Notes under the pieces: generated by a model
What the model was told of the DNA's origin: nothing
Seen by the model: only the letters and a program-made list of their open reading frames with translations
Databases searched by the model: none
Made by a program: the position numbers and the translations under genes
NCBI RefSeq assembly: GCF_004358185.1
Contig: NZ_SMUV01000049.1
Coordinates: 1 to 62,658, forward strand
Length of the DNA: 62,658 nt
Source: Antarcticimicrobium luteum
GTDB taxonomy: Bacteria > Pseudomonadota > Alphaproteobacteria > Rhodobacterales > Rhodobacteraceae
Reading direction: 5' to 3'
In this document: positions 47,840 through 58,084 of the stretch, piece after piece
Numbering within the stretch: the stretch's first letter is position 1
How the letters are laid out: every line of letters starts with the position of its first letter

Positions 47840-50143
47840 TCAGTGAATCTGCTGATAGACGGTTTCGGCCAGTTGGGTGAGCGAGAAGGGTTTCGGCAGA
47901 AAGACCGAGTTCGGAATGTCAGGTTGCGCCTCGTCAAAGGCCCCTTCGGCATAGCCGGAGACAAAGACCACGCAGACCTCGGGCCGGTTCTGCCGCGCCT
48001 GACGCACCCAGCTTGGCCCGTCCATCCCCGGCATCACCACATCGGTGACGAAAACATCGACCCGCAGGTCGGGATCCTCGAGCATCTTCAGCGCGTCCTC
48101 GGCCGATTCGGCCTCGAGCACGGTATAGCCGCGCAGGCGCAGCGCGCGCGCGGCAAAGGCCCGCACCGGCGCTTCGTCCTCGACCAGAAGAACGACGCCT
48201 TCGCCCTGGTGCGGCGCCTCCCTGACCGGCGCGGCGGCGGCCGGAGCCTCGCTCCGGGTCGGCTGATAGGCCGGAAAGTACAGCGTGAACTCGGTGCCGC
48301 TGCCCTCGACGCTGTCGACAAAGATGAAACCGCCGGTCTGCTTGACGATGCCATAGGCGGTCGAAAGGCCCAGGCCGGTGCCCTCGCCGGTCCGCTTGGT
48401 GGTAAAGAACGGCTCGAACACCTTTGGCAGATCGTCCTGCGGGATGCCGGTGCCCTCGTCGCGCACCTTGACGGTGACGTATTCGCCCGGCGGCACCGTG
48501 GCCCGGTCGCGCTGCAGCGCCGCGTCCAGCGTGACCACCTCGGTCTCGATGCGGATCCCGCCGCCCTGGGGCATCGCGTCACGGGCATTGACCACCAGGT
48601 TCATCAGCACCTGCTCCAGCTGCCGCTTGTCGGCCCGGATCGGCCGGAGGACCGGATCGTGGCTCAGCGTCAGGGTCACCTTCTCGCCCACCAGCCGGTT
48701 CAGCAGATGGGTCAGATCCGACAGGGTGTCGCGCAGGTCCAGCACCTCGGGCCGCAGCGTCTGCTTGCGCGAAAACGCCAGCAACTGGCCCACCAGCGAG
48801 GCCGCCCGGTTGGCGTTTTGGCGGATCTGTTCCAGATCGGCGAAATCCTGGTCGCCGCGGTCGTGGCGCAGCAGCAGCAGATCGCAATGGCCCGAGATCG
48901 CGGTCAGCAGGTTGTTGAAATCATGCGCGATGCCCCCGGCGAGCTGGCCGATCGCCTGCATCTTCTGGCTCTGAACGAACTGCGCCTCCAGCGTCTTCAG
49001 TTCGGTGGCGTCGTTCAGCACCGCGATCAGGATCGGCGCGCCGTCCTCGACCACGCGGCTCAGGCTGACCTGGACAAAGATTTCCTTGTCCTTGCGGGTC
49101 AGCCGCAGGAATTCCGATTTCTGCGCGGTCTTGCCCTGCGCGGTTTCGCGCAGCCAGTCCACGATCGACCGGCCCAGCCCCTGCATCAGGGTTTCAAGCG
49201 TGGCCTCCGGTTCCGGCGCGCCGCCCAGCAGTTCCGCCGCCTGCTGGTTGGCCGCCAGAACCCGGCCATCCGCCGCCACCTTGAGCATCGCCACCGGCAG
49301 GGTATCAAAGCCCGAGGCGCGCCCCCCCGCCTCCTGCCCGTCTGCCGGCAGAAAGAACAGCTCGCGCCGCCCCGCGGCACCGTGAAACTCGGCCACCAGA
49401 ACATCGCGCAGCCCCTCGGCGGTCGAGATCACGTTGACCTGGCCCGGCCGCAGCGGCAGCGCCGGGAACAGCCGGTCGAGCGATTTCACCCGCTGACCGA
49501 CCAGGGCGCGGGCGGCCTCGTTCATGAACAGCACCGTTCCCGACCGCCCCAGAGAGATCAGCGGCAGCGGCAGCGCCGCCGCCCCCACGGCCGCATGCGG
49601 GCGTTCCGACATGTCCTCGATCCGCCACAGAAAGCCAAGCTCGCCCATCTGGTGCACGGCCAGGCGCACATGGCCGCGGCGGGTCACCTCGTCGGCGCGC
49701 GCCGCCCCGTCCTGGGCCGCGCGCGTCTGAAGCCGGTACAGCACCGCCGTCGGGTTGGCAAAGACCGCGCGCAGCGTGCCCGCCAGCGTCTCGGACGCGG
49801 TTTCGGGAAACAGCGCCTCTGCCGCCGCGTTGCGCGCCAGGATCAGCCCGTCGGCATCGGCCACGAAACTCGCCGCGGCGTCCTGTTCGATGAACCCCTC
49901 CAGCAGCCGGTCGGCCAGATCCAGACCGCGACGGGCCACCAGCCGGCGCAGCCCCATCCCGGCGCTGGTCAGGCACAGTACCGCCCCCGCCGCCATCAGC
50001 CCCAGCGACGGCAGGCCCGGCGGCGCCAGCCAGACGCCCCCGGCGATCAGACAGACCGCCAGGACGAGCACGGCCACAACCCGTGTGCGGGCCGGCACGG
50101 TATGCGGCATCAGGGTACTGACGGTAATCGGGCGGCTGGTCAC
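47840..50143 (-). CDS. cckA: CckA-type hybrid histidine kinase
   Basis: 767 residues. Two transmembrane helices at about 22-41 and 46-64, PAS-type regions at about 85-380, H-box AHDFNNLLTAISGH with the phospho-His near 406, an ATPase domain with ARDAMPQGG and GTGLGLSTAYGIVKQTGG, and a C-terminal receiver with acceptor Asp in FVTDVVMPGMDG near 699. This layout is CckA, which feeds ChpT and CtrA; in Rhodobacterales that controls motility, gene transfer agents and other group behaviours. The GTG at 50143 has GGAG eight bases upstream. Confidence 0.92.
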   Translation of the reverse strand: MTSRPITVSTLMPHTVPARTRVVAVLVLAVCLIAGGVWLAPPGLPSLGLMAAGAVLCLTSAGMGLRRLVARRGLDLADRLLEGFIEQDAAASFVADADGLILARNAAAEALFPETASETLAGTLRAVFANPTAVLYRLQTRAAQDGAARADEVTRRGHVRLAVHQMGELGFLWRIEDMSERPHAAVGAAALPLPLISLGRSGTVLFMNEAARALVGQRVKSLDRLFPALPLRPGQVNVISTAEGLRDVLVAEFHGAAGRRELFFLPADGQEAGGRASGFDTLPVAMLKVAADGRVLAANQQAAELLGGAPEPEATLETLMQGLGRSIVDWLRETAQGKTAQKSEFLRLTRKDKEIFVQVSLSRVVEDGAPILIAVLNDATELKTLEAQFVQSQKMQAIGQLAGGIAHDFNNLLTAISGHCDLLLLRHDRGDQDFADLEQIRQNANRAASLVGQLLAFSRKQTLRPEVLDLRDTLSDLTHLLNRLVGEKVTLTLSHDPVLRPIRADKRQLEQVLMNLVVNARDAMPQGGGIRIETEVVTLDAALQRDRATVPPGEYVTVKVRDEGTGIPQDDLPKVFEPFFTTKRTGEGTGLGLSTAYGIVKQTGGFIFVDSVEGSGTEFTLYFPAYQPTRSEAPAAAAPVREAPHQGEGVVLLVEDEAPVRAFAARALRLRGYTVLEAESAEDALKMLEDPDLRVDVFVTDVVMPGMDGPSWVRQARQNRPEVCVVFVSGYAEGAFDEAQPDIPNSVFLPKPFSLTQLAETVYQQIH

Positions 50144-50237
50144 ATTCGGGCTCCGTCCGTGGGGGGATTCGCTGCCGCCATTTCGCGGCATAGCGGTTAA
50201 ACCCGCCTTAACGCTCTGATTTTCCACCCAAAGGCGA

Positions 50238-51412
50238 TTATGACGCCTTCGCATCCCGGGTCAAGTGCGCCGAAAAGAACCCGTCGGTGCCCGCCGCGAC
50301 CGACCAGGACCGCCGCCAGACGCAGCGCCAGCCGGGATGCCGCGCCAGAAACCCGGAGATCTGATCGCCGTTTTCCCGCGTCAGCAGCGAACAGGTGGCA
50401 TAGGCCAGAACGCCGCCCGGCGCCAACAGACCGGCGGCGAGGTCGAGGATGTCGGCCTGCGTCGCGGCCAGATCGTCCAGCATCTCCGGCGTCAGCCGCC
50501 ACTTGCCCTCCGGCGCGCGGCGCCAGGCGCCGCTGCCGGAACAGGGAACGTCGCACAGCACCAGGTCGAAGGGCGCCCGCCGCGCCACCCCGTCGCCGTC
50601 CAGTATCTCCACCGCCAGCCCGGCCCGCGCGGCGCGCTCAGGCAGATCGCGCATCCGGTTCGGCGCGGCGTCATAGGCGAAAAGCTCCAGCTTCCCCCGC
50701 GCCCCCATCGCCAGCGTCTTGCCGCCCCCGCCGGCGCAATAATCCAGCACACGCATCCCGTCCGTCAGCGGCAGCGCCTCGACCAGCGCCTGGCTGGCCG
50801 CGTCCTGTAATTCGACCCGCCCTTCGAGATAGGCGGCGGAATTGCGGATGCGGCGGGCGCCTTCGGTAACGTCGAGCGCGGTCTCGGAACCGGGATGCGG
50901 CTCACAGACCACACCGTCCGCCGCCAGCGCCTCGATCGCCGCCGCCCGGTCCGTCTTGGCCAGATTGACCCGCAGATGCACCGGCGCACGGCCTTGCAGG
51001 GTGCGGGCCGCCGCGTCGGCCTCCTCGCCAAGGCTGGCGCTGAAATCCGGCCAGAGCCAGTCGGGGATGTCCAGCGCCTCGGCGCCCTCGGCCGGGAGGT
51101 GCCCCGCCGCGAGCTCTTCCGCCGCCAGCGGCACCGGGGCGTGGCCCTCGCCGGTGAAGATCGTCGCCGGATCGACCCCGTCGCGCCGACAGGCCCCCAG
51201 CATCAGCCCGCGACCGGTCGCCGCCCCGCCGAGCGCGGCGAGCGAGCGCTGCGCGCGCAGCGCGTCGAACACATGATCGCGCACCGCCGCGCGGTCCTTG
51301 GACCCGGCAAAGCGGCTGAGCCGCGCCCAGCCGGTCAGCGCCTGTTCGGCGGGCTTGCCGGCGAGATACACGTCGAGAATCTCGATCGCGGCCTGAACCC
51401 GCGCCGCCGGGG

Positions 51413-51416
<4 letters not shown>
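50238..51416 (-). CDS. RsmB/RsmF-type RNA m5C methyltransferase
   Basis: 392 residues. N-terminal NusB-like helical part (RVQAAIEILDVYLAGKPAEQ), then the methyltransferase domain with motif I LDYCAGGGGKTLAMG, catalytic CDVPCSGSGAW and second cysteine YATCSLLTRENGDQ. Both cysteines needed by RNA m5C enzymes are present. It modifies rRNA, probably 16S C967 if RsmB-like. The ATG overlaps the MBL-fold stop as ATGA, so guaB, the MBL gene and this gene form an operon. Confidence 0.9.
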
Positions 51417-53691
<2,275 letters not shown>

Positions 53692-53795
53692 CTATTGCAT
53701 GGATGATGGACAGAGGAAAGGCCAATTCGCCCCTTGCCGCCGCGGCGCATTGGCCGCAGCCTGAGTGGGCGAAATCAACCGGGGAGCCCGCCGCC

Positions 53796-54770
53796 ATGAC
53801 CACCCACGACTACGACAAAGGCCGTCTCAACCTGCCGTTTGTCGGCATCGCCACCTTTGGCAAACGGCCCTATGTGCAGGACTGGACCGCGATCGACGCC
53901 GACGTGGCGATTCTGGGCGCGCCGTTCGATTTCGGCACCCAGTGGCGCGCCGGGGCGCGGTTCGGGCCGCGCGGCGTACGCGAGGCGAGCACGCTGTTTT
54001 CCTTCGGTCACGCCGGCGCCTATGACCACGAGGACGACCGGACCTACCTCGGCCCCGGGATCCGCATCGTCGATATCGGCGATGCCGACATCGTCCATAC
54101 CGACACCGAAAAGAGCCACGCCAATATCGAGGCAGGCGTCCGCGCCATCCTGGATGCGGGCGCGCTGCCGGTGACCATCGGCGGCGATCATTCGGTCACC
54201 ATCCCCTGCATCAACGCCTTTGAGGGTCGCGGGCCGATCCATGTGCTGCAAATCGACGCCCATCTGGATTTCGTCGACGAACGCCACGGCGTCCGCTGCG
54301 GCCACGGCAGTCCGATGCGCCGCGCCGCCGATCATGATTACATCACCGGCCTCACCCAGCTCGGCATCCGCAACGTCTCCTCCACCACCAGGGAGGGCTA
54401 TGACGACGCCCGCGCCATGGGCTCCGACATCCTCTCGGTGCGCCAGGTCCGCGCACTCGGACCGCAGGCCACCGCCGAGCGCATCCCCGCAGGCGCCCGG
54501 GTCTATATCACCATCGACATCGACGGCTTCTGCCCCTCCATCGCGCCGGGCACCGGCACGCCCAGCCATGGCGGCTTTCTCTATTACGAGGTGATGGAGA
54601 TCCTGCAGCAGGTTGCCCGCGACCACGAGATCGTCGGCATCGACCTGGTCGAGGTCGCCCCGCCCTACGACCCGGCCGAGGTCACCGCCGTGCTCGCCGC
54701 CCAAGTGCTGCTGAACCTTCTTGGATACGTCTTTGACGGCGCCAACGGGGGAGGCAACGGCCCCGCGTGA
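53796..54770 (+). CDS. Agmatinase-family ureohydrolase
   Basis: 324 residues of the arginase/agmatinase fold. Metal ligands visible: His72 region, IGGDHSVT with His132, DAHLD at 154-158, and DIDGFCPS with Asp241 and Asp243. The signature Asp that normally follows (DxDxxDP) is Cys246 here, and the usual DAHTD is DAHLD. PGTGTPSHGG follows. Agmatine, guanidinobutyrate or another guanidino compound may be the substrate; I leave the symbol empty for that reason. Confidence 0.88.
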   Translation: MTTHDYDKGRLNLPFVGIATFGKRPYVQDWTAIDADVAILGAPFDFGTQWRAGARFGPRGVREASTLFSFGHAGAYDHEDDRTYLGPGIRIVDIGDADIVHTDTEKSHANIEAGVRAILDAGALPVTIGGDHSVTIPCINAFEGRGPIHVLQIDAHLDFVDERHGVRCGHGSPMRRAADHDYITGLTQLGIRNVSSTTREGYDDARAMGSDILSVRQVRALGPQATAERIPAGARVYITIDIDGFCPSIAPGTGTPSHGGFLYYEVMEILQQVARDHEIVGIDLVEVAPPYDPAEVTAVLAAQVLLNLLGYVFDGANGGGNGPA

Positions 54771-54866
54771 CGCGAGCGGGCCGGATTATGCCGCATCCGC
54801 CCTTTCCCCTGCGGCGCAAACCTCTAAGTTGCCCGGCACGAATACCAAATACCCCAAAGGCAGGTC

Positions 54867-56912
54867 ATGAGCACCGATCCCCTCGTCGTCTTCACCCCCT
54901 CCGGCAAGCGTGGCCGCTTTCCGAAGGGCACCCCGGTCCTGACCGCCGCGCGCCAGCTCGGGGTCGATCTCGACTCGGTCTGCGGCGGGCGCGGCATCTG
55001 CTCGAAGTGCCAGATCACGCCGTCCTACGGCGAATTCCCCAAACACGGCGTCACCGTGCGCGAGGGCGCGCTGTCGGAGTGGAACGCGGTCGAGCAGCGC
55101 TATGACGACAAGCGCGGGTTGAAACCTGGCCGCCGCCTGGGCTGCCAGGCGACGATCCAGGGCGATGTGGTGATCGACGTGCCGCCCGAAAGCCAGGTGC
55201 ACCGCCAGGTGGTGCGCAAGGCCGCCACCGCCCGCGCCATCGTCATGGACCCGGCCACCAGGCTTTATTTCGTCGAGGTGGACGAGCCCGACATGCATTC
55301 GCCCACCGGCGATCTGGAACGGTTGGAACGCGCCCTGCGCGAACAATGGCAGATCGACGGCGTCACCGCCGACCTGACCCTGCTGTCGAAACTCCAGCCG
55401 ACCCTGCGCAAGGGCAAATGGCAGGTCACCGTCGCGCTCTACCGCGATCACGCCGGCGGCGCGGCCCGGATCACCGAGATCTGGCCGGGCCTGCATGAGG
55501 GCGGGCTTTACGGGCTGGCCATCGACCTCGGCTCGACCACCATCGCCGCGCATCTGACCGATCTGGACACCGGCGCGGTGATCGCGTCGTCCGGCATCAT
55601 GAACCCACAGATCCGCTTCGGCGAGGATCTGATGAGCCGGGTCTCCTATGCCATGATGAACCCCGGCGGCGACAGGGAAATGACGGCGGCGGTCCGCGAC
55701 GCGCTGAACGAGCTGACCCGCGCCATCGCCGAAGAGGGCGCCATCGACCCCGCGCTGATCCTCGAGACGGTCTTTGTCTGCAACCCGGTGATGCACCATC
55801 TGCTCCTCGGCCTCGACCCGGTGGAGCTGGGCCAGGCGCCCTTTGCGCTGGCCACATCGGATTCGGTTCGGCTGGGCGCGCTGGAGTTGGGGCTGGACGC
55901 GATGAACCCACGCGCGCGCATCTACGTGCTACCCTGCATCGCGGGGCACGTGGGCGCCGACGCCGCCGCCGTGGCGCTGTCGGAAGAGCCGGGCAAATCC
56001 GAGGATCTGGTGCTGATCGTCGATGTCGGCACCAATGCCGAGCTGCTGCTGGGCAACAAGACCCGCGTGCTCGCCTGCTCCTCCCCCACCGGCCCGGCCT
56101 TCGAGGGGGCGCAGATCAGCTCCGGCCAGCGGGCCGCCCCCGGCGCCATCGAACGGGTCGAGATCGATCCCGCGACGAAAGAGCCCCGCTTCAAGGTGAT
56201 CGGCTGTGACCTGTGGTCGACCGATCCCGGTTTCGACGCCGCCACCGCGACCACCGGCATCACCGGCATCTGCGGCTCTGGCATCATCGAGGCGGTGGCG
56301 GAAATGCGCATCGCCGGCCTCGTCGATGCCTCCGGCCTGATCGGCTCGGCCGAGCAGACCGGCACCCCCCGCAGCCTGCCGGAGGGGCGGACGCATTCCT
56401 ATCTGATCCACGACGCCAGCGCGACAGGCGGGCCGCGCATCACCGTGACGCAAGGAGATATCCGCGCCATCCAGCTGGCCAAATCCGCGCTTTATGCCGG
56501 GGCGCGCCTGCTGATGGACGAAATGGGGGTGGACAAGGTGGATCGGGTGGTGCTCGCCGGGGCCTTCGGCGCCCATATCTCCACCAAACACGCCATGGTG
56601 CTGGGCATGATCCCCGACGCGCCGCTGAACAAGGTCACCAGCGCCGGCAACGCTGCGGGGACAGGGGCGCGCATCGCGCTGTGCAACATCGCCTCGCGCA
56701 CCGAGATCGAGAAGACCGTGCGCCAGATCACCAAGGTGGAAACCGCGATCGAGCCGAAATTCCAGGAGCATTTCGTCGCCGCCAATGCCATCCCGCACAA
56801 GACCGATCCGTTCCCGGAGCTGGCCAGGGTCGTCACCCTTCCTGACGTCTCCTTCAACACCGGCGGCGGCGATGGGGCCGGCGGCGGCCGCCGCCGCAGG
56901 CGGCGCGGCTGA
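54867..56912 (+). CDS. Corrinoid-activation-type ferredoxin/ASKHA ATPase (RACo/RamA-like, DUF4445)
   Basis: 681 residues. The N-terminal 2Fe-2S domain has Cys39, Cys45, Cys48 and Cys93 (CGGRGICSKCQI and LGCQA), and the ASKHA ATPase part contains GLYGLAIDLGSTTIAAHLTD and LIVDVGTNAELLLGN. Family members reductively reactivate cobalt(II) corrinoid methyltransferases using ATP, for example in betaine or methylamine demethylation. No corrinoid protein or methyltransferase gene is nearby. The C-terminal tail is glycine- and arginine-rich. Confidence 0.9.
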   Translation: MSTDPLVVFTPSGKRGRFPKGTPVLTAARQLGVDLDSVCGGRGICSKCQITPSYGEFPKHGVTVREGALSEWNAVEQRYDDKRGLKPGRRLGCQATIQGDVVIDVPPESQVHRQVVRKAATARAIVMDPATRLYFVEVDEPDMHSPTGDLERLERALREQWQIDGVTADLTLLSKLQPTLRKGKWQVTVALYRDHAGGAARITEIWPGLHEGGLYGLAIDLGSTTIAAHLTDLDTGAVIASSGIMNPQIRFGEDLMSRVSYAMMNPGGDREMTAAVRDALNELTRAIAEEGAIDPALILETVFVCNPVMHHLLLGLDPVELGQAPFALATSDSVRLGALELGLDAMNPRARIYVLPCIAGHVGADAAAVALSEEPGKSEDLVLIVDVGTNAELLLGNKTRVLACSSPTGPAFEGAQISSGQRAAPGAIERVEIDPATKEPRFKVIGCDLWSTDPGFDAATATTGITGICGSGIIEAVAEMRIAGLVDASGLIGSAEQTGTPRSLPEGRTHSYLIHDASATGGPRITVTQGDIRAIQLAKSALYAGARLLMDEMGVDKVDRVVLAGAFGAHISTKHAMVLGMIPDAPLNKVTSAGNAAGTGARIALCNIASRTEIEKTVRQITKVETAIEPKFQEHFVAANAIPHKTDPFPELARVVTLPDVSFNTGGGDGAGGGRRRRRRG

Positions 56913-57203
56913 ACGCCCCTGCGAGGCGGGTTTCCTGCGGCGAAGAAGGGACCCGGACAGCACCAGGCGGCACGCGGCCGCGCGCGCAGCCGTCCCGCCG
57001 CCCTCTCCCCTATCCGGGAAAGCGACGGAGAGGGGGCAGCACCGTCCCGCAAACGCGTTTTCTGGAGCGGCGTTTCAGGTGCGAACGGGCGATGTCCAAT
57101 GAAGAGACGCGTGAAGAGGCGCGCCCGGAAACCGGCCCCCATTTCGCCCCCGCTTCCCCCCTTGACGCGCCCGCGCCGCGCGATTATCCAGTCGCTCCAG
57201 AGC

Positions 57204-57277
57204 GCGGGTATGGTGAAAAGGTATCACGCGAGCTTCCCAAGCTTAAGTTACGGGTTCGATTCCCGTTACCCGCTCCA
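57204..57277 (+). tRNA. tRNA-Gly (anticodon CCC)
   Basis: 74 bases with encoded CCA: acceptor GCGGGTA / TACCCGC, D-arm GTGAAAAGGTATCAC, loop TTCCCAA giving anticodon CCC (reads GGG), T-arm ACGGGTTCGATTCCCGT. Sequence after it turns gene-poor and more AT-rich, as behind integration-target tRNAs. Confidence 0.95.
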
Positions 57278-58084
57278 TCGCAAACAATCACGAAACCCCT
57301 TATTTTTATGGCCATTTGTCGCGTTATACGTGGCAAATTCACGTCTCCGTATCCACCCTGTATTGGGAAAATTCGGGAACGTCTGGGGCCGTTTTGGAGC
57401 ATGATCCCCAGACTAATCCCCAGACCGGCCAAAGAACCCGTCATCCGGACCGACAAACGTGAAAGCTTCACCCGGACAACCGGGAGGGGCATTGCGAAAC
57501 AGGTTTTCCGGCTTGGTCGAGCCGGACTTGCGCCAGCTGATTGCCGGCAGGCAGCCCTTCCAAGACATTCGTGCAAGACGCAGCATGACGCCAGGTGCCG
57601 GAACGAGGGGGCGGGGAGTTGTCGTTCGCTGCGACATGCTCGAAGGTCGGCAATGCGCAGAAAGCAGCCTTTGCAAAGCCGGCGTTGCCGAGAGCGGTAG
57701 AGCGCCACGATCGACCCAAACCTGCCACTCGATAAATTCGGAGTGAACAACTGCTTCTGGCTGGACATGTCACCAATCCCACGCCGGCCAGTATGATCCG
57801 CGCGTTCGACTTCCATGTCATTGCCCGAGAAACGCTCAGACAAGATAAAAGGCCGTGCTCGGTAGCGGGCGAGGAAACAGACCGATAAAATTACAGCTTT
57901 TTACCCGGAAAATAGCCACAATCCGCCAGATTTTCGCCTCATTTCAGCACAACCTTATGTTGTGTTGGTGTCTCAAGAAGACGCGCGCGGAGAGGCCTTC
58001 CGGGTCGCCACATTAGTATCGTTTCTCAGTCCCGCCGTCGACTCTCCGCTTCGCGACGCCTCGACGTCGCGGTGGGGAACCAAC
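57278..58084. other. Gene-poor, degenerate-looking stretch after tRNA-Gly
   Basis: About 800 bases without a supportable gene. Several frames are open (for example minus 57468-57821), but none has a good ribosome site, and none gives a protein I recognise. Base composition is lower in GC than the core region. It may be the remnant of an integrated element. The RTX gene's frame extends back to a GTG at 57962. Confidence 0.5.

Noticed and set aside
47843-50200. 785-codon plus-strand ORF opposite cckA
   Set aside because: The kinase and receiver motifs are on the minus strand; the plus product is His/Arg/Gly-rich shadow sequence.
57184-57843. 219-codon minus-strand ORF covering tRNA-Gly
   Set aside because: It runs through the complete tRNA gene and has no ribosome site; the product is not recognisable.
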